From Fragilariopsis cylindrus CCMP1102 (taxonomy: Eukaryota; Bacillariophyta; Bacillariophyceae; Bacillariales; Bacillariaceae), in contig FMBT01000375.1 in assembly GCA_900095095.1 (NCBI GenBank), positions 143,153 through 207,152 on the forward strand: a stretch of DNA of 64,000 bases, written 5' to 3'. Below the pieces are notes generated by a model. The model did no database searches and was not told the origin of the DNA. It saw nothing but the letters and a program-made list of their open reading frames with translations. The translations under genes and the position numbers were made by a program. Below, piece by piece: positions 1 to 11,492 of this stretch; the stretch's first letter is position 1, and every line of letters starts with the position of its first letter.

Positions 1-83
1 TCACTCACTCACTCGCTCTCTCTCTCGTGTTAATTATCTTTATTACGTGAATGTATGGTTAATGTTCTTCTTTTCTGTAACAG

Positions 84-566
84 GCAAAAGAAGCTGCTGT
101 ATGCAAGCCCGTAGGAAGTGCTGCTCCTCGATTTGAAATCAAAAAATGGAACGCTGTTGCAATGTGGTCTTGGGATATCTGTGCGGACACGGTAAGGCCA
201 ACGTCGTTGTTTTCCTTTCGCGAATACAATTTTTTTTCTTTCCTTTTCCCGTCGATATATCGCTTGCGGTTTGTTTCTGACACATATAAATATATCTCAT
301 CTATTTTTTCCCTTTCTTATTCACCACAAACAAAGTGTGCTATCTGTCGTAACTCTCTGAACGAGCCATCGATTGAATATCAAGCGAATCCGTCTCCTAC
401 CAATGATAATGGACTATCGATTGCCTTTGGAAATTGTGGTCACGTCTTCCATCTTGATTGTATCCAGCGTTGGCTTAAGACTAGAAGTGTGTGTCCTCTC
501 TGTAACAAAGAATGGGACTTCGCGAAGATTGAACGTATTCCTGGCTACGGTCAACTTGCAAGTTGA
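84..566 (+). CDS. RBX1: RING-box protein (RBX1/RBX2 family), 5' end outside window
   Basis: RING-H2 subunit of cullin-RING ubiquitin ligases; it recruits the E2 to the cullin. The visible part has two exons, 84-191 and 336-566, with intron 192-335 (GTAAGG...AAAG), phase 0. Bases 1-83 are the end of an upstream intron (acceptor AACAG), so the first residues are missing. The joined protein contains the cullin-binding strand (FEIKKWNAVAMWSWD) and a RING: CAIC, C-GH-VFH-LDC and CPLC. The RING zinc 1 and 2 ligands are present, with Cys where RBX1 has Asp97. The four ligands of the third zinc of human RBX1 (C53, C56, C68, H82) align without gaps to Ser, Tyr, Leu and Asp. The start of the strand resembles RBX2/SAG, while IQRWLKTR-VCPL resembles RBX1, so the paralogue is uncertain. 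The C-terminus runs about 10 residues past the usual end. Confidence 0.92.
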   Translation, partial: AKEAAVCKPVGSAAPRFEIKKWNAVAMWSWDICADTVRPTSLFSFREYNFFSFLFPSIYRLRFVSDTYKYISSIFSLSYSPQTKCAICRNSLNEPSIEYQANPSPTNDNGLSIAFGNCGHVFHLDCIQRWLKTRSVCPLCNKEWDFAKIERIPGYGQLAS

Positions 567-1356
567 AGAAACAAAAACAAAAAACATAAATCTCTTGTAT
601 TCTATTGAAAAGAAATGACGGCTGATGGGGTCAAAATTAGGCCGACAAAAAACCAAAACAAAAAAGAAATGATACCTAATCTATCAGTACTTCGTCACAT
701 ACATGTAGCTTGGTCGATACTCGTAGTGTCCTCAATGGCAAGGGACGCAAGGGATCCCAATCTACGTGTGTGTGTAACCGAAGTTGTAATCAATCGATAT
801 ATACCTTAATAAATAGTAAAGTAGACTTTCTCAAGATACTCATAGAATCGCATTCCTTCTCTGTTGTTTTTGAACTAGTATTACTTGTAGTATCAGAATT
901 GAACAGCAGCGAGATATTTCTTTGTCGTCGTCGTCGTTGTTTTGTGATAAACAAATCGAACCGACGATACGATATACGATACAATACAATACGACACGAT
1001 ATTACACAGTACACAATATTACTGCTTGTACCAGTATAAGAAACAACAAATCAAATAGCTAATAGAAATTGAGAGATAACCGGACAACTCTTTGTCGTCA
1101 TCTTAGTTAATGACATAAACCAAAACAAATCGAAACGACGACTCAAATCAAATTGAACAGACACATTTCTCTGGGAAACAATAATCATAATAATAGTAAT
1201 AGTACACAACAAAAATTTTACGAAACGGACAAATTAGTGAATGAATTGAAGTCAATGATCCAAAAAGAAAGAACGAAAGAAACTACATATTCACGTTGTT
1301 GTGTTGGCGTTGTTCGCATTGCTGCATATTTATTTTATTTCTTGATCTGATGCTCA
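567..1356. other. Convergent intergenic region
   Basis: Gene-free stretch between the 3' ends of the RBX gene and the minus-strand E2 gene. It holds low-complexity GATACGATAC / AATACAATAC runs near 960-1015 and short TCG repeats near 925. The short open frames here have no recognisable similarity or coding bias. Probably 3' UTRs; no terminator or RNA gene seen. Confidence 0.6.
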
Positions 1357-1990
<634 letters not shown>

Positions 1991-3211
1991 TGTTTATATG
2001 ATATTGTGTATAAAAGAATTAGGTTGTCTTAGGTTATGGATGATTGTCGTCGTCGACGAGAAAAAAGTAGAAAAATGATTTTAAATTTTTTTTTAAATAA
2101 AGAATTGAATGTGAGTTGATTTCGTGTGGTTTGGATTTGCGAATTCCTAGCATTCTAAAGTTTTAGTACATATTTTACGTAGTATACTATTCAAAATGGA
2201 ATCTCAGAATAACAACAATGCGCGAATCGTTTAAATAAATTCAAGATTAAATCATACAGTGTAAGTCATAGTATCACCTCTTTTTAAAAAGCAAACAGAA
2301 GCAATACCATGCCAACCGGAAAGTTTGATTAGTCGAACCGTCACAAGAACCGGATAAATATATATTCTAATAACATCGGTTTACACAACGATGTAACATC
2401 AACAATTCAACCAAGCTTTAATTAACTCACAGACGTCTTTGAAAACTGCAATTCTTAATAGAGATTATGATAATGTTACCGTAGTCAGTACAACTATGCG
2501 GATCTGTACGGTACGATGGAGTCACTGAAGGCTGAGCGGACAAAAAAAAGTCTTCTTTTTTCTCGATTCCAATTCGTAGCTAAGAAGTAAGGTGTTAGCA
2601 GAGTCGCGTAAATGGTCGTTATTACGCGAGCCTGCTGAATTGAGTCGAATGAATCGAATAATATTTTTCAATTTTTGCGGCGTGGACTATCCGTATTATT
2701 AAGCCTCAAGATTTGATATTGTCGGTCAGGCGCGTAGTGCCAATGGCGGTGTTGTGCAGTAAATGACGACGGTTGATGATGGCACACAAAACTCAACCAA
2801 CGCTCTCAAATTTTCTTTCCAGTGGATATATGTTACATACCATTTCTCGAACAAAAAATGATTTTAAAATTGTAATTCAGGAAGTATTTTAATTACGTAC
2901 CAGGTACTGTGTATTAAGTTAGTAGAAGAGAAAACAAACACAATCATCGGAACGACTACTTCTTGTCCTTGTACTAGCATGCATGTCTCAAAGTAGAGAA
3001 GCAAAATAACTGAAGCAAAATTTATTTCCCCTACTCGTCGACTACTAAAATAGATTTGGCTGCTGCTGTTTGCTGTTAGCGTGGCCTGGTTGTTAGGGAT
3101 TCTTTATCGTCACAAAAGAAAGAAACAGGAGAGAGAAAAGCGTCTTACTTCTCTTCAACAAAGCGCCAATATACAATATAAAGTAAAAGTTAGAGTTGAA
3201 TCATCATAAGA
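1991..3211. promoter_or_regulatory. Divergent intergenic region between E2 and kinase genes
   Basis: About 1.2 kb separates two divergently transcribed genes, so both promoters should lie here. The sequence is AT-rich with no ORF of note. An A-tract facing a T-tract (near 2540-2562) could form a short hairpin. An AATTTTTG string near 2670 resembles an Sm site, but no snRNA core was found around it. Confidence 0.45.
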
Positions 3212-6200
3212 ATGACAAACAATATACAAAAGCCTCCTAGGGAGAACGGGTCAACTTCGTCGTCAACACAGCGATCGTCGCTTTGGAAGAGACTCGGTCG
3301 TCGTGGGAGCAACAAACTACACTACACCTACACCTACACCTTCAAATACTACATTTCAACAATCCGCACCCTCTGGATCTATCCCTCTCAAATCCTCGAA
3401 TGAATTATACGAGACAATTCCCGTAGAACCTGATAATGGTGACGCTCGATCGCTGTCGACAGCAAAGAGATCGCAACGGATGATTAATAATAGTAATAAT
3501 AATAGTAGTAATAAGAATAACAAGAACAACGCAGCTAATAGTAAAGGCGGTAGTGGTGGTGGTCTAATGAGAAAACTTAAATCTTCATTCCGGAAAAGTT
3601 CTGCCAATTCAGATCAAAATCAATTACATTACAACAAGATATAGATGATAATGATGAGGGAACAATGCTTCCTGATCATCAACGTAGCCCTCTATCTTCA
3701 CAACGACCTCTCGATCCTGGTTCACCGGCGTATTCCACCGATTCGTTTGTCACTGTCGAGGTAGGTAAATTATGTAATATATAATTATAGCATTGCATAG
3801 CTAATTGCTCCAATATATTTTTCAATTTATTTCGAATTATTTTCTTCCTATTTTTCTAACAAACATTGTATACCATTTATACTATATTATATTGTATTAT
3901 TTTATTTATTCAGTCAAATCTGGAAGAGAAAAAGGATTCGTTGGAATGGAATGAAATTGTTCTTGAGAGGAAAGACCGTGAACGTATCTTTCAAAAGCAA
4001 CAGATTAAGGAACGCGATGGGTTCTGTCGTCGTGTGGATACATACGACGGACAAGTTATTGTTGTAGATAACAAGCCAACATATGAGATAGGAAATTATT
4101 TGGGTGGTGGAGTGGCTGGGGTCGTCTATGAGGGACATCGATTGCGTCCCATGGAAGACTATCCGGTACGAGATGGCATTTCACAGAAGGATATTATTGC
4201 GGAAAATACGAAGAAAATAGACAACAATACTATTTCGACTGTTAACGACATAAATGATGCTGGGTTCTTATGCGGAAGTAATGCGTGTGGAACCGTTGAT
4301 GATGTTGAAAGCGATCCGGTCATTACCGCTGGAGAGAATACCAGATCTCAAAACTCGTCACAAGCTCCTCCTTTGTTGGGTGGAGAGGAGGAGGAAGCCA
4401 TGGCCATAGAGGCGACGATGAGTTATGACGAAACTGGTGGGGTTATGTTAGACGCACAGGACGCACCATCCAGGTCGAAACATTATATGAAGGCCGCTGC
4501 GGTTCCACTAAAACTGCGAGCAAATAGTAATAAAGCATTACAACACGGTCTATCCGACGAATCGGTTGCTATTAAAATTCTGAATCCGGTTGGATACCGA
4601 ATTCTGCAGAATGATGGCTTGAAGGACTGTGTTGTTGTCAAGAAGGGTCAACCAATGGACAAGATATGAAGAATGGCGTGAAACCTATGCAGGAGAAACA
4701 TGTTTGGTGGCTTGTTAACCCTAATAGTCGAAACTTAATAACCTTGCAACGATATAATGGTAAGGACGAGAACTCAACTGTCCGAAGGGATTACAGATAG
4801 ATCGAGGGTCCGCAAAGAAGGGATTGCGCCTCAGTTTGATTGCGGGATACATCGACCCTAGAGATGGAAACTTACGAGAACTCACGTTGACAAGATGTAT
4901 CGAGATTTGGGGCCATATACCCTTCAATGCAACTGACATCGAGTTTGATGATATGATGACTGCTATTGAAAGAGTCAATGCGGGTCATCCGCCTCCTGCA
5001 TTTCCCGCATTCGATGACGTCCCTGGTCGCGTTGGAACTGATAAGACTGAACCATCAGATTCATCGAGTGATAACGATGAAGGTCTATCGCCAGTTGTAT
5101 TTGGGAAAGCGAGGACGTGAGTTATTTCTGATGACAACTGAACATCTGCACGTTTGGCTAGCGTCATGATTATGCATGTATGCTTTTGGAACGAATTGTA
5201 CTGGTTGGTTTATTTACTGTCAACTAAACTCGATTCCTATCGTACCTCATAACTCACACATGTTTCCTTCAACCTGTACCGATATGTAATTTGTTCATAG
5301 TGGCTTGGTGAGAGCTGCATTTTCTGAGCGTGTCACCGTGAATTGTAAAGTGTTGAACGCGTACATAGCAATTCCTGCCGTGCCTTCTAAATATCTACGT
5401 TGGCTAAGACAGCGGCGTGCTGCTACGAAGGAAATTCGAAATATGATGTCGATTGGCCGTCACAGGAATGTTTTGCATCTATTTGAAGTGTTGGAATATA
5501 TACAAGATTCGAAGTCAACCATGTTTCTGGTTCTTGAACTTGTCAAGGGTGGAGAACTTTTCGACCTAATCAGTAGTAGTGCTGGAAAAGGTAGTCGTAG
5601 TGCTCAAGATATTGAACAGTCAGAGCAGATGATGCGAAAGTTTTTCTATGAACTTTCGAGTGGTATCAATTATTGTCATCAAAGTGGGATCGCACACAGG
5701 GACTTAAAACCAGAGAATTTACTTGTTCACAATAGTGGCGATGGTTCTTCCATACTGAAAATTGCTGACTTTGGTCTCTCTGCTGCTTTTGGACCCACGG
5801 TGAATCACAGACCACTTGGCATCCAATCGGATACCGATACAATGATGGACTCGCTTGGTTCTCCCTTGTCACAAAATACAGCTGACGATGATGTATTCTA
5901 TGGAGGTCGGCGTGACGGCAACTTCAGCCCAAATAGTCAATCTTCCGCGACATCAGTTAAGGTCTCCATGGATAGAGTGATTGCATCTGGGGTGAACGCT
6001 CTCTCTTTTTTGACATGCGGTGCGATGGAAACTGTCCTGTGTATCCCAGCCGGCGATGAAGTAAATCCGTCCCCATTACTGAGAATGACCTCTGTAGTTG
6101 GGTCGCCTCATTACGTTGCTCCTGAAATTATCGCACAAACAGACGATAATGGTGCAAGGAAAAAAGGATATGGATATGATGGCAGTAAGGCAGATGTGTG

Positions 6201-6522
6201 GAGTGCTGGTGTTATTCTATATGCTATGTTATATCGGTCTCTTCCCTTTGGTGAAGACTTGTTGCGATGTCCTCGTTTCCAATCCTATAAAAAATGGTAT
6301 GACGAGGTTCGCACTGCCGGTGCAAGTAGAAGGTCCAGTGCTATTGCCGCTCTGAATCCTATTATAACCGATGACGACGAACGTCATTGTTTGGGCCCTC
6401 ACTGGTTTTTTCCTGCGACAACATCAAGGGAATCCAGAGATCTGATAGTCGCCATGTTAAACCCACTTCCTTTGGACCGATTATCTATCTCTCAAGTTAT
6501 ACAACATCCTTGGCTTTGGTAA
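3212..6522 (+). CDS. Ser/Thr protein kinase (CAMK/SnRK-like) with large catalytic-domain inserts; frame broken as read
   Basis: Exons about 3212-3760, 3914-5116 and 5301-6522; introns 3761-3913 (GTAGGT...TCAG) and 5117-5300 (GTGAGT...ATAG) join in frame. Catalytic landmarks in order: Gly loop LGGGVAGVVYEG near 4100-4136, VAIK Lys near 4574, helix-C KEIRNMM near 5428, GGELFDLI, HRDLKPENLLV near 5695, DFG near 5770, VVGSPHYVAPEI near 6098, ADVWSAGVILYAM near 6190, ending HPWLW. Unusually long inserts separate the Gly loop from the VAIK Lys (about 140 aa), that Lys from helix C (over 200 aa) and DFG from APE (about 100 aa). The N-terminal part is low-complexity (Ser, Asn). The frame changes near 3300, 3620, 4660 and 4755; the last two each fit loss of one base. 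No EF-hand, UBA or KA1 domain follows the kinase, so the substrate is unknown. It may be a real gene with sequence errors or a decaying one. Confidence 0.8.
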
Positions 6523-8961
6523 TATAACGAGTTAATGCCAGCTTGTGCATCCATCCAACTTAATAATATATAGTATATTTATTACAGTATCTTGAAAATT
6601 TAATTCGATGTGTACTATAAGTCTGCCGTAGTATCTAAATAAGTTACTCCTACTCTTCTTTATGGATGCTCATGCTTGACTGCCATTTCCATTGCCATCT
6701 TCCCAGCCCTTACCGAACAAGGTTTCTTGTCTAAAGGAATATATAAAACTTGTTATTTAAAAGCTGCCACGCCGCTCCTTACCACCTTAGAAAGGCTAGT
6801 GAGATAACGATCAACCCGCCTATGATTAATCCATATCAGTGTGTTACTGATTAAGCAGGCTCATCTCCAAATCTGTCCACAATGCACTGATCCTCCACTT
6901 CCAATACCAGTTGTACTCTACTTGTTGACCGCATTTCACCCATTGGTGTGAACAGTTTAGTGATAATGTTGTTTGGCTTCGGTTTCATCTGTATTGTAGG
7001 AGGAGGTGCTTTCTTACTTGTCGGCCTACTAGATTTGGTGCGTTTAAATATATCCGCGGGTTTTGTCTAAAGGAACAAATAGAGTGTATCTTTTAAAAGA
7101 TATCTCTGTCTGCCTAGGTGAAAAGTATGATGACGGGCATGTATGTGCAAACTTTGGCTATGATTTACAGTTGCAGTATGTCTCTACTATGCACCTTCTT
7201 AAATTTTCTGTTAATATTAAGCCAGGCTCTTTTAGTGTGGACATATGTAGGTAATGGCTTTGTTGCTACACAGGAATGAACTCAGTCAGTAAGGCTTTCT
7301 TTATGAGTGAGATGAGCTATTTGGATTCGTATATCTCTTGTAGGACCAAGGCTAGGCATCTTCTTATATTCTACTTGCGCACGTAGTCATTATTGGTGCT
7401 CTATTGCAATTCAGTTAAGATGTTGTGTAGACAGTGAATGTACATTCTTCATAGATGAGCTTTCATTTTTAAGACATTAATCACTGGGGCAGAATACAAA
7501 ACAAATATGTATCTTATCAGTAAAGAAGAATATGTATTTAAATACAGCATATATTTATTTTATGAACTGGAGCCTTTACTACAACTATATTCCTTCATAT
7601 CATCATCAGATTGGTCACAAATCATTGATGTTGGTCTTCAGGTACTACAGACTTGATCATGATGAATGCAGATCCCCTCTGTATGTCAGTGAAATTACCC
7701 CTCTCTTTGGTTTATATCTTGATATGTCTTTAATGTTGACTGTGTAACCTGTGTATTATCTATGGTCAGTGATTTTTAAACTCCGGAAGTCTTTGACTTC
7801 TCAAATTCTTTGATGGTTAAATTCTATCAGGATAACTCATTATTGTCTATAGGAGCAAGACACGAGTGACTAGTGACTGACCAATCTTATACTCCAAGTA
7901 GATAATATAGTAAGCAAAGCGGGTAACCCTACCCACTTTTTAGGGAAGCACGTAGTAGTATGGAAAGCAGGTAGGAGTGCCCACTTTTCTTCAAAGAGGG
8001 TAGGGAAATTATTTTATAGCGTGTTTTTACAGCATAGAGCATACCCGCTTTTTTACAAAGCAGTATGCTAAGCAGGTACCCCTACCCGCTTTTTAGGGAA
8101 GCGGGTAAGCAAAGCTTGTATCCCAGCACACTTTCAAAAACTCAAACTATTTAGTAGATTGAATTTATTCCCTTCCTGCTCTATTTACAATCCAGTCAAC
8201 ATCAAACAAAACACAGACCACCAAACAATGCAATTATTCATCCTGTTTATCTCAATTAAAAAATAAATTAAAAAATATTGCTCAAACAAACACAAGTTAT
8301 ATACTTCATAGTCAACAGTTCTATTGAGGCAATATTGTACTACCGAAGTGTGTTAGATCTCTCACTTACCGGAGGCGACTTTAAAGACGTAATAGTCTGT
8401 TATACATATCTATATAGAAATTAGCTAGATCAATAAATATATATATTATATTAAATTATTCTACCAAACCCCAATTCGCAGTAAAACGACAAATGCACAC
8501 CGATGAGTCACTCACATCCGTACTTATGAATGAATCAATCAATATCAATCAATCATTTCATTTTTCACTAAAAACAAAACACATTCCACGCATACAGTAA
8601 AGTTCTTAACGTATGTCATGTGCGCATTAAACAAGTGGATCTTTTTGATAAGAAGATGATGTGTGTGTGAACGTGAACTGTGCGTGAGAGTGTCGTGATA
8701 GCCACCCATTCATAGTAATCCGTCTGTCGTCGGAGTCAAAGAAGACAGATGTGAGGTTTAACACGCACATCCATTAGACACAGACTCTGAACACCACCGA
8801 TTGAGAACATCACTGTAATATCGTGTCATCACAAACGTAATCGCTACCAAAGAAAATATTTGTTTTAACATTATTCTCTTCCCACTCCATTCATTATCTC
8901 GTATCAACTGATCACATAATATTTATTCAAACACACTCAACCTTTTAATATACTATTCACC
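6523..8961. other. Intergenic region, 2.4 kb
   Basis: No convincing gene between the kinase and the cold-shock gene. Short open frames (for example 7532-7747) lack similarity and coding bias. The only structured part is a palindromic repeat cluster at 7911-8115, described separately. The last 300 bases are AT-rich, with CA/TC-rich leader-like sequence just before the cold-shock start. Confidence 0.55.
7911..8115. repeat. Cluster of short palindromic GGGTA/TACCC repeats
   Basis: Several copies of a unit resembling AAGCGGGTAACCCTACCC followed by a CTTTTTAGGGAAGC half occur within about 200 bp, at 7911-7951, near 7980-8010, near 8041 and at 8069-8115. The GCGGGTA and TACCCGC halves are inverted copies, so each unit can fold, and the cluster is bounded by GCAAAGCGGGTA and GCGGGTAAGCAAAGC. 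It looks like a dispersed intergenic palindrome or a decayed MITE. Confidence 0.6.
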
Positions 8962-9321
8962 ATGAAATTTATTCTTGCCATCGCTTCCTCTCTCCTTGTT
9001 GCCACACAAGGTTTCGTTGTCGCCCCAGGTGCTTCAATGAGTCCTTCCACAGCCCTACGAATGGCTGAGGAAGCTGAAGCTCAACAAGGGGTCAAAGGAA
9101 AGGTCAAGTTCTTTAGTGATAAGGGATTCGGTTTCATCACCCCTGATGACGGTGGTGAAGATGTTTTTGTTCACTTCTCTGCCATCAACAAGGATGGATT
9201 CAAGAGTTTGAACGATGAAGAAACTGTTACATTCGACACTGAATTTGACCAAGAAAAGGGAAAATGGCGTGCCGCTAATGTAAATGGACAGGGTGATGGT
9301 ATTGAAAAGGAACGGTGGTAA
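8962..9321 (+). CDS. Cold-shock-domain protein, probably plastid-targeted
   Basis: Small nucleic-acid-binding protein (119 aa, single exon). Residues about 43-112 form a cold-shock domain with RNP1 (KGFGFI) and RNP2 (DVFVHF), which normally bind single-stranded RNA or DNA and act as RNA chaperones. Residues 1-17 are a hydrophobic signal peptide ([17 protein letters not shown]) followed by FVVAP. A Phe at or near +1 after signal cleavage, then a short Ser/Pro-rich stretch, matches the bipartite presequence of diatom plastid proteins. The ATG at 8962 is preceded by a CACC-like context and starts the signal peptide. No Gly-rich tail or zinc knuckle follows the domain, unlike plant GRP2. Acting in plastid RNA metabolism is inferred from the targeting. 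Confidence 0.9.
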   Translation: MKFILAIASSLLVATQGFVVAPGASMSPSTALRMAEEAEAQQGVKGKVKFFSDKGFGFITPDDGGEDVFVHFSAINKDGFKSLNDEETVTFDTEFDQEKGKWRAANVNGQGDGIEKERW

Positions 9322-11043
9322 ATAATAACTATGGAAGAATTCGTTTGCATGCATTAATTGACCGGTAATAATTTCCATTATATTTATGCATCAGTTCTTC
9401 CGTATTTGAATCAATAGAAGAAAATCCAGCCTGCCGTTTTTGTTGAAGAACTCGATCTTTCGAGAACTGATATACGACATTTAATTTTTTTATTCATCAA
9501 CGAAGTACAGTAGGGACGATCCAAGTGTTTGTTAAGAATTATCGATAGTACTACCTAACGACGGTTTAGGGTTTAATAATATATTTAATTTAATCAATCT
9601 TTATACAAAATACTTTCATTCAAATTACTTTTTTAAATCTTACACAATATATATATACGGTTGATCTTACCACAGGCCATACCTAACTAAGGTGTTCAGA
9701 TGCTGCCTCATAGTATAGAATTTGTCGTATGTAGTCGCTGTGCTATCCGATGTGATTGTTTCGTTCATTTGTTAAATACTGTTGTTTCGTAACAGATGAA
9801 ACGATCAGTCCAAAGAAGTGAGAGATGATTACCAGGTATCATTCCTATAATTGATTGATTCCTCAGGGAGCCATCAGTTCTACAGCACTAAGGCGTGAAT
9901 AAAATCATTCCACCAAGAATCGAATCATGATAAGCATCCTGCATTGTTACTGTTGTGGTAATGTATTACTGTAGGTAATTAAGATACAGTAATGATGCAG
10001 TGACATGTCATACAAAGCAGGGCATATATTCAATACAATACTACTGATACAAGCTGCAAAAGTATACATACAATTACAATGTAGCTAAAGTAAAATAGAA
10101 TACAAGTACAGTAGAGCATCGATATTTTAATTCTGTGCCTTTTATTCTGATCACCCCACCCCCGTCTACTCCACACAATGAGAAGAAATGAGTTGTTTTC
10201 AAGTTTAACACAATCGAATGACTTCAAACCTGTCAAAAAGAAGCAATGATGGGAACTTGACAGTACTCTTGTTGTTGTTTCCTACTAATACTACAAGCAG
10301 TCCCCAAGAAAGCTCCGGCTTGAGTACATCGGAGGTTTGGACAAGCAGACTAAATGCAATTTTTTGGTTGAAATTACTACCCAATATCGTCCAACCAATT
10401 GAACACTGTCATAATGGATTCAGTTGGGTCAGGCCACGGTCAAACCACATCAATAGTACTATATTTTTTCTCAATATTTATATTCTTATGGAAAATATCC
10501 AAGTAACATCTTGAAACACGATCCCACAACACCCTGAATCCCTTGCAGAAAGATTTTGCTGATGTTGCTGATACATCCAACAACAAGTTCTAAGTCCATT
10601 GCTCCGAACCACTATAATATAAATAAAGACATCTTCATGAAATTTGTCATTGAATTGATTCATGTTACACGCAGTGGGCAATATTGCTTTTGCGAATAAT
10701 AAGGAATTATTTATGGTGCAATTAATTGTAGCATGTCAGATGCAAAGATTAAGCGCGTGCATACATGATTGAATTAGTGATTAAAGGGCGATCTGTATGT
10801 TAGTACAAGCACAATTTACCCATGTGGTGGCAAGTTTGATTACCAAATTCAAAACTCAGACATTTATATAAAACCTGAAGTTACATATGGCACTTTATAG
10901 TTTTGTCCTTGAGTCCATCCACATTGAGGTATATTCCAAGAATTTGTTATGGATGTGCTTTTCTGGTTGCAGACAAAAAACTTGAAAAAAAAAATGAAAA
11001 CTTTGGAAGCTGATAATAATATACATAATTTTCCAATTCCACA
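9322..11043. other. Intergenic region, 1.7 kb
   Basis: AT-rich sequence between the cold-shock gene and the first retrotransposon. No gene, RNA or ordered repeat recognised; small open frames on both strands look random. Confidence 0.5.
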
Positions 11044-11048
11044 CAAAG
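11044..11048. repeat. Target-site duplication CAAAG, left copy
   Basis: Five bases CAAAG directly abut the left LTR and recur at 18795-18799 directly after the right LTR, as expected for copia integration. Confidence 0.9.
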
Positions 11049-11420
11049 TGTTGAAATACAATAATCACACCTCTGCTATCTGAGGTCACTGCGATGTGCT
11101 ATGATTATGTAATGCTTAAAGTGTCTATGTATCAAGTAGATCTGTGTTTATTAACTAGTCTATTATTATTTCCTATTGCATAAATTCTATAATAAATAAT
11201 GAATTGAATATTGACATGACAACCGAGGTGCATCATGGAGGTGCTTACATTATGTAAGAACGACATGCCGCTTCTCATCAATTGTCAGCCACACGTTAAT
11301 ATACCTGATATCTTCATACTATTGTGGGGAAACGAAATGCGCAGATGACACGATGTTCGCGACTCTGTGATTCGTGGAAAACCCCACACACGGGACCCAT
11401 AATTAATTGAATCCACAACA
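11049..11420 (-). repeat. LTR, 3' LTR of element 1
   Basis: 372 bp bounded on the plus strand by TGTTG and CAACA. It reads identical to 18423-18794. In element orientation it lies downstream of pol. Confidence 0.93.
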
Positions 11421-11437
11421 CACTCCTACACTCTCAT
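11421..11437 (-). promoter_or_regulatory. Candidate polypurine tract of element 1
   Basis: On the minus strand the bases just before the 3' LTR read GAGAGTGTAGGAGTG, purine-rich and ending GGAGTG. Element 2 ends with the same GGAGTG before its 3' LTR, as expected for a plus-strand primer. Just inside, ACACTCTC (11428-11435) and GAGAGTGT (from about 11454) form a stem that may help terminate the transcript. Confidence 0.6.
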
Positions 11438-11492
11438 CAATTAGTATATTGAAGAGAGTGTATATATATTAAAATCATTAATTCAATTAATA

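Noticed and set aside
2660-2690. AATTTTTG resembling an snRNA Sm site
   Set aside because: No U1, U2, U4, U5 or U6 core sequence was found in the flanks on either strand.
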